DNA from: Tardiphaga robiniae
GTDB taxonomy: Bacteria; Pseudomonadota; Alphaproteobacteria; Rhizobiales; Xanthobacteraceae
Assembly (NCBI RefSeq): GCF_001618955.1
Contig: NZ_LVYV01000005.1
Span: 112,659 to 176,658, forward strand
DNA length: 64,000 bases
Reading direction: 5' to 3'
The notes beneath the pieces are model-generated. The model ran no database searches. It saw only the letters and a program-made list of their open reading frames with translations, and was not told where the DNA came from. Positions 36,821 to 45,535 of this stretch are shown here, one piece after another; within the stretch, counting starts at the first letter, position 1, and the number at the start of each line of letters is the position of its first letter. Position numbers and translations under genes: made by a program.

Positions 36821-36845
36821 GTAGGGCGGCACATTGCCGCCCTAC
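36821..36845 (+). terminator. Intercistronic hairpin after the RTX gene
   Basis: GTAGGGCGGC and GCCGCCCTAC form a perfect 10-bp stem around ACATT, 12 bases after the RTX stop. No U-run follows. It likely lowers read-through so that the exporter is made in smaller amounts than its substrate. Confidence 0.6.
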
Positions 36846-36872
36846 GCATTCTGCGCAATTAGGCAGTGCACT

Positions 36873-38609
36873 ATGCGTCTGGCTCACTCGGCCCGAGCAG
36901 AATCTGTTGTCAGCGCCGTTCCAGGGCGAAGCACGCTCGTGTGGGTCGTCGTCTTCAGCGTGTCGGCCAACATCCTTCTGCTTGTGTTACCCTTCTACTC
37001 CATCGAGATCTTCGACCGGGTCATCAGCAGCGGAAGCATCGAAACTCTCATCGGCCTGACGTCCCTCGGAATTGCGGCGTTGATCTTCAGCGCCTTCTTC
37101 GACGTCATTCGATTTCGATTGCTCAGCCGGTTCGCCGTCACATTTGAACAGCGCATCGCACCGCTCATCCTGGAGGCAACCATTGCCGATCCGGCGCGAC
37201 GCCGCGAAGGCTCGACGCATGACTTGGTGAAAGTTCGGGAGCTACGGAACTTCTTTTCGGGCGGCGCCGTCATTACGTTGGTCGACGCACCGTTTCTTCC
37301 CGTCTTCATACTGATCCTGTTTCTCATTCATCCCTACTACGGCACGATTGCGCTGACTGGCGCGGTCGTTCTGTCGATCATGGGATATGTAAGTAGCTGT
37401 ATTGCCCGGGCCGAGGTCAATGAAGCGAGCGGTGCAGCCGCACGTTGTCAGACGCTAATGGATGGCATCGTACGACACGGCAACTTCATCAGGGCCATGG
37501 GCTGGACCGGAGGCGCCATCCGCGCCTTCATGCGCGCCAATGATGAGGCATTATCTCCTGTCGTTCGCGCCAGCGAACGGGTTGCCGCGATCGCATCGGC
37601 GGCACGCATGGTGAGATCTACCCTGCAAGTTCTATCTATCGGATGTGGTGCCTGGCTGGTACTGCAAAATGAGGTCCTCGCCGGCAGCCTGATCGCGAGC
37701 TCGATCATGGTCAGCCGAACCCTGCAACCGATGGAGAGCCTTATCTCTGCCTGGCGCGGGGTGACCGCGGCGCAGGAGGCATGGAAGCGCGTCAGCGCCG
37801 CGGCGACATGGGTATTGAAGCAACCTCATCGGACCCGCCTCACCCCCCCAAATGGCTTACTGGAACTCAATGGTGTCGGCTTCACCAATCCGCAGGCGAG
37901 ACGTTCGATCCTGAGAGGTATTGCCTTCCGATGCAGGCCCCGCGAGATCGTCGTGGTCGTTGGTCCGACCGGCGCGGGCAAGTCCACTCTCTTGCGGATA
38001 GCGGCCGCCTTGGAGAAGCCCAGCGTCGGTGAAATCCGGCTCGACAATGCGTTGCTGGAGAGCTGGCACCCCGATCAGCTCGGAAGCTACATCGGCTATC
38101 TTCCTCAGGATGTCGAATTACTCGCCGGTACTGTTGCGGAAGCGATCTCGGGATTTGAGGACAGTCCGCGCGACGAAGATATCGTCATGGCGGCAACTCT
38201 GGCTGGCGCGCACCAGATGATTCTGGCACTGCCGGCCGGGTATCAAACGCAGATCGGTCGCGACGGTCATCGCCTCTCTGGTGGCCAGCGACAGCGCATC
38301 GGCCTGGCACGCGCCTTCTTTGGCAACCGTAAACTGATACTGCTCGACGAGCCCAACGCAAATCTCGATCCCGATGGCGAGGCAGCACTGTGCGCTGCGA
38401 TATTGAGCGCACGATCGCAGGGCGCAACCTTCCTGATCGTGACCCACCGGCCACGCCTCCTGACGATTGCGGATCACGTATTGCTGCTCCGCGACGGCAC
38501 GCAGGTCGCCTTCGGTCCCGTTTCGGAAGTTCTACCCAGCAACACAGCGGGGCTCCCTTCACGCCGGGGTCCGCGTCAGCCCGACCGCCCGCAACTGCTA
38601 TCTGGCTAG
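36873..38609 (+). CDS. Type I secretion ABC permease/ATPase (PrtD-like)
   Basis: The 578-residue protein (from MRLAHSARAE) has an N-terminal membrane domain of about six spans (residues 25-300). The C-terminal ATPase has Walker A GPTGAGKST near 364, signature LSGGQRQR near 470, Walker B LILLDEP and switch VTHRP. It is the PrtD type, without a C39 peptidase domain, and should drive export of the neighbouring RTX protein together with the HlyD-type adaptor. No TolC-like outer membrane partner is encoded here, so a shared one elsewhere is needed. The adaptor gene starts 11 bases after its stop. Confidence 0.93.
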   Translation: MRLAHSARAESVVSAVPGRSTLVWVVVFSVSANILLLVLPFYSIEIFDRVISSGSIETLIGLTSLGIAALIFSAFFDVIRFRLLSRFAVTFEQRIAPLILEATIADPARRREGSTHDLVKVRELRNFFSGGAVITLVDAPFLPVFILILFLIHPYYGTIALTGAVVLSIMGYVSSCIARAEVNEASGAAARCQTLMDGIVRHGNFIRAMGWTGGAIRAFMRANDEALSPVVRASERVAAIASAARMVRSTLQVLSIGCGAWLVLQNEVLAGSLIASSIMVSRTLQPMESLISAWRGVTAAQEAWKRVSAAATWVLKQPHRTRLTPPNGLLELNGVGFTNPQARRSILRGIAFRCRPREIVVVVGPTGAGKSTLLRIAAALEKPSVGEIRLDNALLESWHPDQLGSYIGYLPQDVELLAGTVAEAISGFEDSPRDEDIVMAATLAGAHQMILALPAGYQTQIGRDGHRLSGGQRQRIGLARAFFGNRKLILLDEPNANLDPDGEAALCAAILSARSQGATFLIVTHRPRLLTIADHVLLLRDGTQVAFGPVSEVLPSNTAGLPSRRGPRQPDRPQLLSG

Positions 38610-38620
38610 GAGCAGGAATT

Positions 38621-39967
38621 GTGACAACTCACGTCCACGAACTCTTACTCGGTCCAACGAGCAGCCACGAAATCCTGGAGAAACCTAGGTCCGATGCCCG
38701 ACGACTCATAAAATGGGGAGCCTTCCTTTTAGCGATTCAATTCGGCGGATTCGGCCTTTGGGCTACATTCGTCCCGCTGCGCAGCGCCGTCATCGCTCCC
38801 GGTATCATAAAGGTCCAATCCAAGCGGAAGGCGGTGCAACATTTCGACGGTGGGATATTGAAGACCATTTATGTCCGCGAGAACGAGCAAGTCGAGGCCG
38901 GGCAGATCGTTGCAAAACTCGATACGACTCAAGTTGAGGGAAGCCTTGGCGTATTAGAGACAAAATTGTTTGCTGATCTCTCGCTGGATGCACGGTTACT
39001 CGCTGAACAAATGCAGTCCACCGCTATTTCATTTCCTGACGAATTACGGAATTCTCCTCGCCCCGAAGCAAAGACGGCAATTCAGACCCAGGAGACGGAG
39101 TTCGCGACGCGATCAAGTGCATTGATCGGCGAGCGGAAATTGATCGATCAGCAGACCCGACAACTCATGGAAACGGCCCGTGGCCTCGAAAACAGTAGGA
39201 CAAGCCTGCAAGAGCAACTTCAGTTTCTTCAGGAAGAAATACGAGATACAGCATCGCTATTGGAAAAAGGGCTCGCACGAAAGCCACGCGTACTTGCGTT
39301 GAAGAGGGCGGAAGCGGACATGCAGGTCCAACTCACGCGCAATCTGACCCAGCAAGCAGAAACACGCGGGAAAATCGCAGAACTCGCCGATCGTGGAAAA
39401 CAGCTGGGTCTCAACCAAAGTCAGGATATCGCAAAACAGAGTCACGCAACGCGAGAATCGATCGGCGATCTCAGACATCGGATTGGCGCATTGCGTGAAC
39501 AACTGGCGCGGACTGATTTACGCGCACCGGAGTCGGGACGGGTTGTTCGCCTCAACAGCAGGGAATTGAACACTGTGTTAGCGCCTCGAGAGACACTCAT
39601 GGAGATCGTACCCATCGAGGATCGCCTCGTCATCGAGGCATCCCTGCGGCCGCAGGATCGCGAGGAAGTCATGGCGGGGCAGAACGCTCGTATCCGCATC
39701 ATTGCCCTCAACATTCGCCGCCGACCCATGCTGGAAGGCCAGGTGACTGCTGTCGCGGCGGATGCGTTCACTGACACGAAGAGCGGCGTCACATCCTACA
39801 CGGCAGAAATTGATTTGCAGCGATCACCGGAGGTCGAACCTCATCTCACGACTTTGAAGCCCGGCCTTCTGGTCGAAGTCTTTGTTGAAACAGGCATAAG
39901 AACATTTGCGGAGTACTTAATTCAGCCGCTGCGCCTACGCGTCCACCGTGCCTTCCGGGAGAGTTGA
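38621..39967 (+). CDS. HlyD-family periplasmic adaptor of type I secretion
   Basis: A GTG at 38621 with TAGGAGC upstream gives a 448-residue protein. It has a single membrane anchor near residues 30-52, the biotinyl-lipoyl half motif GIIKVQSKRKAVQHFDGG near 65, and a long alpha-helical coiled coil at about 115-300. The return barrel contains TDLRAPESGRVV near 305 and a C-terminal beta domain. It bridges the ABC exporter and an outer membrane channel. The frame is open upstream within the ABC gene, but that part is read-through. Confidence 0.92.
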   Translation: MTTHVHELLLGPTSSHEILEKPRSDARRLIKWGAFLLAIQFGGFGLWATFVPLRSAVIAPGIIKVQSKRKAVQHFDGGILKTIYVRENEQVEAGQIVAKLDTTQVEGSLGVLETKLFADLSLDARLLAEQMQSTAISFPDELRNSPRPEAKTAIQTQETEFATRSSALIGERKLIDQQTRQLMETARGLENSRTSLQEQLQFLQEEIRDTASLLEKGLARKPRVLALKRAEADMQVQLTRNLTQQAETRGKIAELADRGKQLGLNQSQDIAKQSHATRESIGDLRHRIGALREQLARTDLRAPESGRVVRLNSRELNTVLAPRETLMEIVPIEDRLVIEASLRPQDREEVMAGQNARIRIIALNIRRRPMLEGQVTAVAADAFTDTKSGVTSYTAEIDLQRSPEVEPHLTTLKPGLLVEVFVETGIRTFAEYLIQPLRLRVHRAFRES

Positions 39968-40012
39968 CGCCTTGGCGGAATATTGAACACACAAATTCTT
40001 TGGGAGGCATTT

Positions 40013-41158
40013 ATGCAGCAAGGACACCAACAGGAAAACGGCCGCTCTGACACCATCGGCTCACTGGCCTTCAGGCTTCGAGCGACTCCGGCGAATCCAT
40101 TGGCCCGCCCCAGCCGCAACTCCAGTGCGCCGCAAAACCTGTGGTTTGCGCGATCCTTAGCCCGACTGCTCGAATGCAAACGCTGCTACGCGGCGTTCTT
40201 GTCTCCAGAAGGAGATCTACTCGATCAGACTTCAGTTGGGTTACCCGCGCCCAGTCCCGCATCGGAAGCGTTGGCGAGATCTATCTCGGAGACTTTCAAC
40301 GGAGACGGCAATTTCATATATCAGTCGTCTGCGTCGCCAAACGGGTTTGCACGCCGGCTGATCGGAACGCGCACGGTCTACGGGCACCACTCGGTCATTG
40401 GACGCGTATGTACGGTCTCTGGAGATACTGCCATCTTTATTGCGGGATGGTGGCAGGTGCAGATTCCTGATGCAGAATTCGCTACCGCTAGGCGCGCGAT
40501 CGAACTCCTATGGGATGCGGTCGCTGATCTGGCAAAAACCACACTGCAGTCTCATCAAATGTGGCTGGATGACATTGAGTCACCCGCCCTGACCATTGAC
40601 GAAAATCTGGTCGTTCGGAGCATGAACAGCGGGTTTCGGCGACTTGTCGGCGAAGGTGTCATCACTCTCGATCGTGGCACGCTCTCGGGATCGACCCCTC
40701 TCATCACCACCCAGCTCAGGGACGCTGTTCGAGCCGCTATCATTCCGGACCCAAACCAAAAGAACGTAGGATCGACCGTGCTCATCTCGCAAGAGGAGCA
40801 GCGATTTTTGTTTGCTGTGATCGGTTCAATCCCTGGAAATACCGATCCCAATCTTGCTCTCATCTACGTTCCTCAATTCAATGAGGAGACCGGTGCCCAG
40901 CGCATTGCTCTCGCGTTTGGCTTGAGTTGGGTGGAGGCGCGGATTGTTCGCTGTATTCTCCGCGGGCGCTGTCCACGCGCCATTGGATTGGAACTTGGTT
41001 TCACGGAAGAAACCGTACGGACTTACATCAAACGCGTCATGCTGAAAGTTGGAATCAATCGCCAATCGGAATTTTTCGTCCTGCATAGTCGAACATTCTC
41101 ACCGTTCAAGTTGCGACAGCCCGGGGCACCCTACATCACCACATCTTCATCCATGTAA
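40013..41158 (+). CDS. LuxR-type transcriptional regulator
   Basis: GGGAGG five bases before the ATG at 40013 fixes the start. The 381-residue protein ends in a LuxR/NarL-like helix-turn-helix at about residues 295-355, with FGLSWVEARIVRCILRG, LGFTEETVRTYIKRVMLK and VGINRQSEF. The N-terminal 290 residues are a poorly recognisable sensor region, possibly PAS-like around 185-285 (SPALTIDENLVVRSMNSGF). It lacks an obvious acyl-homoserine-lactone-binding domain. Placed in the secretion locus, it probably controls RTX expression. Confidence 0.82.
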   Translation: MQQGHQQENGRSDTIGSLAFRLRATPANPLARPSRNSSAPQNLWFARSLARLLECKRCYAAFLSPEGDLLDQTSVGLPAPSPASEALARSISETFNGDGNFIYQSSASPNGFARRLIGTRTVYGHHSVIGRVCTVSGDTAIFIAGWWQVQIPDAEFATARRAIELLWDAVADLAKTTLQSHQMWLDDIESPALTIDENLVVRSMNSGFRRLVGEGVITLDRGTLSGSTPLITTQLRDAVRAAIIPDPNQKNVGSTVLISQEEQRFLFAVIGSIPGNTDPNLALIYVPQFNEETGAQRIALAFGLSWVEARIVRCILRGRCPRAIGLELGFTEETVRTYIKRVMLKVGINRQSEFFVLHSRTFSPFKLRQPGAPYITTSSSM

Positions 41159-41195
41159 GATCGTGGAGTTCCCCTGGGCATCCAGACGTGATCAG

Positions 41196-42194
41196 ATGGC
41201 GCATCGGCAACAGATTTGGATATTGTTGGCGCTGCCCCTCGTTGTAGGAATATCGCACGCGGCGACTGCTGGAGATTTGATCATACCGTTATCGTGCGAC
41301 ATTGGTCGCACGTGCTTCATCCAGAATTACGTAGACATCGACGATAGTCCCTCGGCCAAGGACTACATGTGCGGGACATTGACCTATGACGGCCATAACG
41401 GCGTCGATTTTCGATTAACGTCACATGGCGGACGGCAGAATCCGGTTCACGTCGTCGTAGCCGCCGAGGGCACGGTGCTGCGAACTCGCGATGGCCTTGC
41501 GGACAACCCTGTGAAAGGTGACAGGCGCGATGCAGCCAAAGGAAATGAATGCGGCAATGGCGTTGTTGTCAGACATTCCGGCGATCGCGAAACCCAGTAC
41601 TGCCATATGGCCAAAGACAGCATCTTGGTAAAAGCCGGAGATACAGTCCGCGCCGGCCAGGTTCTCGGTGCCGTCGGCATGTCGGGGCTAACTGAGTATC
41701 CGCATCTGCACTTTATTGTGCGGCGAGAAGGGAAGGTCATCGATCCCTTTGGAACCGGCTTGATACCTGGTGCTTGCGGCAATCATACTGAAAGTGAATG
41801 GACGGATGATGCTCGGGTTCGTCTGACCTATTCACCGCGCGCAGTCTTGAACTTCGGATTCGCTACTGAAGCAGTCACGAACGATATGATCGAGGTTGAC
41901 GCTGTCTCTCAGCGCAAGCTAACTACGAAATCTGAAGCCCTCGTCGTTTATGTTCGGACAATTGGCTTGAAGACGGGCGACGATCAGTCACTGACGCTGC
42001 GCGATCCAGACGGCAGGATCATCGCCGAGAAGGGTCCAGTTGCAGTTGCGCAAAATCAGGCCCAGACGATTCTCTTCATCGGAAAAAAACGGTCCACCGA
42101 ACCCTGGCCAGGCGGAGTATACTCCGCGACATATATCGTCGGGCGTAACGGCGCGCCGATGCTGAACCAGGTATTTCGTCATGATTTGCGTTAG
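41196..42194 (+). CDS. Exported M23-family metallopeptidase
   Basis: The 332-residue protein has a signal peptide (QIWILLALPLVVGISHAATA) and an M23/LytM domain at about residues 60-190. The zinc ligands are His67 and Asp71 (DGHNGVDF) and the HLHF pair near 175. Four or more cysteines (SCDIGRTCF, CGTL, GNECG, QYCHMAK) suggest disulfides. The C-terminal 130 residues look like a beta-sandwich. It may trim peptidoglycan or process the secreted RTX protein. Its stop touches the right direct repeat exactly, so it is the last gene of the island. The ribosome site is weak. Confidence 0.87.
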   Translation: MAHRQQIWILLALPLVVGISHAATAGDLIIPLSCDIGRTCFIQNYVDIDDSPSAKDYMCGTLTYDGHNGVDFRLTSHGGRQNPVHVVVAAEGTVLRTRDGLADNPVKGDRRDAAKGNECGNGVVVRHSGDRETQYCHMAKDSILVKAGDTVRAGQVLGAVGMSGLTEYPHLHFIVRREGKVIDPFGTGLIPGACGNHTESEWTDDARVRLTYSPRAVLNFGFATEAVTNDMIEVDAVSQRKLTTKSEALVVYVRTIGLKTGDDQSLTLRDPDGRIIAEKGPVAVAQNQAQTILFIGKKRSTEPWPGGVYSATYIVGRNGAPMLNQVFRHDLR

Positions 42195-42384
42195 CGGGTC
42201 CATTTTCTATCACGCCTCGACATTCATTTGTACACCTGCGTCGCTCTCTCAGGAGGTGGGCTTGGGGCTCGGTGCCCAGGCAGGTGAAAGCAAATTGCGT
42301 CAGGTCGCGACTGAGGCAGGTTTCAAGCGCTTCCGCCGTGCGACTGAGACGCCTTTCAATATGATCTTCGAAGTACGCTCTTGA
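42195..42384 (+). pseudogene. Orphan 3' end of the methyltransferase gene
   Basis: It encodes the last 62 residues of the methyltransferase (GSIFYHASTFICTPASL through FNMIFEV) with a single Ala-to-Ser change before the stop. It lacks a start and the SAM-binding core. By position it may be the original gene end displaced by island insertion. Confidence 0.88.
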
Positions 42385-42423
42385 TGTTTCAGATCAACGG
42401 TGTGGAGCGACCCGGATGCCGCG
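42195..42423 (+). repeat. 229-bp direct repeat, right copy
   Basis: This copy begins immediately after the TAG of the M23 peptidase gene and matches 34282-34510 with about 8 substitutions. Three of the four changes in coding sequence are silent, as expected of two copies that diverged under selection. Confidence 0.95.
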
Positions 42424-42490
42424 TCGGCTGCCACATTGAATATGTCGCTGAAGTCTGGCGGCTGCCTCCGAACGTTTCTGAAAATAATCC

Positions 42491-42518
42491 TTGACGCTAT
42501 TCTGTCAAAGATTATATT
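42491..42518 (+). promoter_or_regulatory. Sigma70-like promoter before structured element copy 1
   Basis: TTGACG (42491-42496) and TATATT (42513-42518) are spaced by 16 bases. The predicted start near 42525 lies just before the conserved element. A matching promoter stands before copy 2 at 63668. Confidence 0.55.
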
Positions 42519-42524
42519 CTCTTT

Positions 42525-42831
42525 CATCCCGTCCCACTTTGAGGGGCGTTGCCAGGGACGCTTGTTGGCGCGGGGCGGGATGTGGCGCCTGCGGGCGGGA
42601 GGGAGACGTTCCCTCACGCACTCGGGAGGCCTTGGGTCACCGTCCGGCCCCACTACGGGGGTCTGCCACTCATGCTGGCTGGACGTGGCATTGGTGAACG
42701 GCGGGAAACCGTCGGGATAAGCGGACTGCGGAGGTCTGCACCTTTGCCCGGAAGAACGGTCCCGGGGACAGAAATCGCCACGATGGAGCGTCGAAAGGCG
42801 TTTCCGCGGCCTCTGCTGTCCGGCGATCCGG
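42525..42831 (+). repeat. Structured dispersed element, copy 1 (candidate noncoding RNA)
   Basis: From about 42577 the sequence matches 63749-64000 with blocks of near identity, such as CTCGGGAGGCCTTGGGTCAC, TGGCTGGACGTGGCATTGG and CCGGGGACAGAAATCGCC. An early hairpin differs by a compensatory change (GGGA-GACGT-TCCC here, GGGT-GACGT-ACCC in copy 2). Open frames inside have no family features and are not conserved in frame. I read it as a transcribed structured RNA or a nonautonomous repeat. I do not recognise it as RNase P, tmRNA, SRP or 6S RNA. Confidence 0.65.
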
Positions 42832-43002
42832 ACACTACGCTGCGGCACTGTACCCAAGTCGCGCCTTTCGGCGCTTCATCTCCCTCATTTTGAGGGAGAA
42901 CCCTGGGACCGCCACTCACGCGCACAGGCGCGGGCAAGGACGGCGCGTGGCCGTCACCCAAGTCACCTATATCCAATCATCATCGTCACAACGGGAGTTC
43001 AC

Positions 43003-43320
43003 ATGATCATCTCGCAACACGACGCTTGGTATCTCGCGCAGCGCGCCAGGGACAAGAACGACCTAGCGGCCAAGCGGTTGTCGGACATGATCGTCGCCGT
43101 CTGCATCGAGGAGATCGAGCGCGGCAATGCGAACATCCTTCGCACCCATCGCACTTGCTTCATCAAGGCCTGTCGTCGTGCGCACCATTGCACAGGCAGT
43201 CGGCCGATCTGTCTGCTGTTTCAACGACGGCGCGTTTTGAATGCAGAGCAACAGCAAGCGATGCTGGACGAGATGTATTGGCGCGTCCTGGAGGCGCTCG
43301 TCGCCAGCGAGGCGGCGTGA
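43003..43320 (+). CDS. Small conserved hypothetical protein (105 aa)
   Basis: GGGAG precedes the ATG at 43003. The 105-residue product is charged and largely helical (HDAWYLAQRARDKNDLAAKR, then MLDEMYWRVLEAL). It carries several cysteines and histidines in the middle (CFIKACRRAHHC) that could bind metal. No named family recognised. It stands alone on the plus strand. Confidence 0.58.
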   Translation: MIISQHDAWYLAQRARDKNDLAAKRLSDMIVAVCIEEIERGNANILRTHRTCFIKACRRAHHCTGSRPICLLFQRRRVLNAEQQQAMLDEMYWRVLEALVASEAA

Positions 43321-43440
43321 TGAATTTGTTAACCGGCCTTGCTCACTGCGGCGGCGCTGCCGTGACACCGCATGCGGGGTCCGTTAGTGTCGGGCGCAAC
43401 AGGGCGCGACGGTGCGCGCTCGCAGCCGGGGTTTTGCGAC

Positions 43441-43929
43441 ATGCGCGCACTGACGATCACGACGCTTTCTCCTTTGCGCGCGCGCAGCACGGCGCTTGCT
43501 GTCATCGCGGTGCTGGCGCTGCTCGATATCACACTGCTGGTGGCGCGCGAATTGCCGAGCGTGCCAGTGCTGCAGAAAGTCGGCTTCGACATGGAGTCCG
43601 CCGGCTTCAAGGCGCGCTTCGCCAACGATGCGGCAGGGAAGGCGGCCTTAAGCAAATTGCCGGCCTATCGCTTCGTCGTGCACAACACGCCGAACGGTCC
43701 GCGCTATCTCTATGCCGATCCCGCCAAATGCATGTGCACCTTCGTCGGCAATCGCGACAACTATCTGAACTATCAGGATATCGTGCGCCGTGGCCTGCCG
43801 CAGGCGGATTACGTGGCGCCGGACTACAAGACGCAGGCGAGTGCATTGCTCTCGGACGATCCGATCGCGTCAGACCAGATCGACCGGCAGCCCGACAGTC
43901 TCGCGGATGCGTTTCGGGATTATTACTGA
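43441..43929 (+). CDS. Membrane-anchored protein of unknown function (162 aa)
   Basis: The ATG at 43441 opens a hydrophobic signal-anchor near residues 15-38 (ALAVIAVLALLDITLLVA) followed by a soluble domain of about 120 residues. A short CMCTFVG motif near 95-101 might bind metal or form a disulfide. An in-frame ATG at 43372 would put 23 polar residues before the anchor and has no ribosome site. The product is convergent with the binding-protein gene, separated by a strong hairpin. Confidence 0.6.
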   Translation: MRALTITTLSPLRARSTALAVIAVLALLDITLLVARELPSVPVLQKVGFDMESAGFKARFANDAAGKAALSKLPAYRFVVHNTPNGPRYLYADPAKCMCTFVGNRDNYLNYQDIVRRGLPQADYVAPDYKTQASALLSDDPIASDQIDRQPDSLADAFRDYY

Positions 43930-43934
43930 TCTCG

Positions 43935-43981
43935 ATCTCTCCCCGCCTGGCGAAGCTTGGCTTCGACCGGCGGGGAGAGAT
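43935..43981. terminator. Bidirectional hairpin between convergent genes
   Basis: ATCTCTCCCCGCC and GGCGGGGAGAGAT pair perfectly (13 bp) around a 21-base loop that can itself fold. It sits between the stops of the anchored protein and the binding-protein gene. It is also related to the CTCTCCCC repeats at 53419 and 57754. Confidence 0.6.
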
Positions 43982-43988
43982 CAGAACA

Positions 43989-45218
43989 TCAGCCGTCGAT
44001 CTTGCCCGCGATGATCGGGCCGAACAGCTCCCACTTCTCGCCCTTGAAGCGCTGCATCTGCAGCTGCTCGATCGGGTAGAAGTCGGTGGCCGAGGTCGAG
44101 ATCGTCACGCCGGGCAGCAATGTGTCGGGCGCGAATTCCTTGAGGTTGGCTGCTTCCTTCATGATGTTCGCACGGGTCAGGTTGTCGCCGGCCTGCTTGA
44201 GCACCTGAACGATGGTCTGCGCCTGGCCATAGCCATAGACGACCGAGCCGTCGCTCCTGTCCATGGTGGGCGCATATTTGGCGAGGAAAGCGTAGAATTT
44301 CTTCATGCCCTCGTCATTGTCCCAGCTGGAATCGGCGCCGTCCTTGGCGTAGTTCGCCGACAGGATGCCTTGGGCGATCTCGTAACCCGCCGGCTTCATC
44401 ACGCCGCCGACCGAAGCGCCGACATTGCTCTGGATGAAGGTTGGTTTCCAGCTGAGCTCCGCCACTTTCTTGATCGCCTGCGCAGCGAATTTCGGCGTGG
44501 TGAAGCTGACAAAGGTGTCGGCATTGGTCGACTTCAGCTTGACGATGTGGGACTCGATGGTCGGCTCCGACACTTCATAGCTTTCCTCGGCGACAATCAT
44601 CGATGCCGCCTTGGCGCCGAGACCATCCTTCAGGCCCTTCAGCATGTCTTTGCCGAAATCATCGTTCTGGTACATGACCGCGATCTTGGCGTCGGGCTTT
44701 TCCCTCAGCAGATAGGCCGCATAGATCCTGGATTCGCTCTGATAGGCGGGCTGCCAGCCCATGGTCCAGGGGAAGTCCTTGTAGTCGCCGAACTTGGTGG
44801 CGCCGGTGGCAACGAACAGCTGCGGGACTTTCTTGGCATTCATGTATTTCTGAATGGCGGAATTCGACGGGGTGCCGAGCGAGCTGGCGATGAACAGCAC
44901 TTCGTCGGATTCGACGAGCTTGCGTGCCTGCTCCACGGCCTTCGGCGGCGAGTAGCCGTCGTCATAGGTGATGTAATTGATCTTGCGGCCGTTGATGCCA
45001 CCCTGATCGTTGATCATCTTGAAATAGGCTTCTTCCATCTTGCCGATCACGCCATAGGCGGATGCGGGCCCGCTATAGGGCATGATGTTGCCGATCTTGA
45101 TCTCGGTATCGCTGGCGCCGGTATCGTATTTCTTCTGGGCGAAGGCAGTACCGCCGAGGGCTGCACTGAGGGCTGCGGCAACCGTGAACGTCATTGCACG
45201 CGAGCTGAACGAAGGCAT
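43989..45218 (-). CDS. Liv-type ABC transporter substrate-binding protein (distal copy)
   Basis: The 409-residue periplasmic protein has a signal peptide (cut near AFAQKK) and the type I LivJ-like fold: IKIGNIMPYSGPASAYG, DQGGINGRKI, VATGATKFGDY, YEVSEPTIESH. It is roughly three quarters identical to the second binding protein at 45536-46765 and separated from it by a terminator, so it can be made at a different level. It should feed the LivHM/GF system upstream. Given the adjacent pim-type operon, dicarboxylates or aromatic acids are more likely ligands than amino acids. Confidence 0.92.
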   Translation of the reverse strand: MPSFSSRAMTFTVAAALSAALGGTAFAQKKYDTGASDTEIKIGNIMPYSGPASAYGVIGKMEEAYFKMINDQGGINGRKINYITYDDGYSPPKAVEQARKLVESDEVLFIASSLGTPSNSAIQKYMNAKKVPQLFVATGATKFGDYKDFPWTMGWQPAYQSESRIYAAYLLREKPDAKIAVMYQNDDFGKDMLKGLKDGLGAKAASMIVAEESYEVSEPTIESHIVKLKSTNADTFVSFTTPKFAAQAIKKVAELSWKPTFIQSNVGASVGGVMKPAGYEIAQGILSANYAKDGADSSWDNDEGMKKFYAFLAKYAPTMDRSDGSVVYGYGQAQTIVQVLKQAGDNLTRANIMKEAANLKEFAPDTLLPGVTISTSATDFYPIEQLQMQRFKGEKWELFGPIIAGKIDG

Positions 45219-45322
45219 TTCTGATCTCCCTGATCATGTGATGAAGCCGCGCCTGTTCTTGCCTTTGTTGAATGCTGCGGCGCGTCGAATTGAATACTTT
45301 TCCGCTGCAACTGGCAAGAAAA

Positions 45323-45352
45323 AGCCCCTCACGACTTTCGTCGTAAGGGGCT
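45323..45352 (-). terminator. Rho-independent terminator between the two binding-protein genes
   Basis: On the minus strand AGCCCCTTACGAC / GTCGTGAGGGGCT form a stem with one mismatch and a GAAA loop, followed by TTTTTCTT. It lies downstream of the first binding-protein gene and before the second. An A-run on the other side makes it partly bidirectional. Confidence 0.85.
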
Positions 45353-45419
45353 GTTTTATTAAGCAGTTTTAATGTTCGAGCGAGTTGTTGCGGTGCGCTT
45401 CGTCTCTGCCTTCTCAGCC

Positions 45420-45508
45420 GTCATGCCCGGGCTTGTCCCGGGCATCCACGTCTTGGCCGCGAGCTAAGAAGGCATGGATGGCCGGGACAAGCCCGGCCAT
45501 GACGAAGT
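45420..45508. repeat. Dispersed REP-like palindromic element (copy 2)
   Basis: GTCATGCCCGGGC...CCCGGGCATCCA and, after a spacer, GGATGGCCGGGAC...GGCCATGAC repeat the arrangement seen at 6921 and 60088. It lies between the two binding-protein genes. Confidence 0.8.
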
Positions 45509-45535
45509 GTGAGACGTTCGCATTTTTGTGAATGA

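Noticed and set aside
34511..42194. Phage or integrative element with integrase
   Set aside because: No integrase, transposase, relaxase or phage structural gene was recognised inside the repeats, so only the repeat structure is claimed.
42549..42893. Small frames within structured element copy 1
   Set aside because: Copy 2 does not preserve the frame, while base-level identity is high in every codon position, so coding is unlikely.
43026..45224. 732-residue plus-strand frame
   Set aside because: Its composition is that of a shadow of the small plus-strand gene and the antisense of the binding protein.
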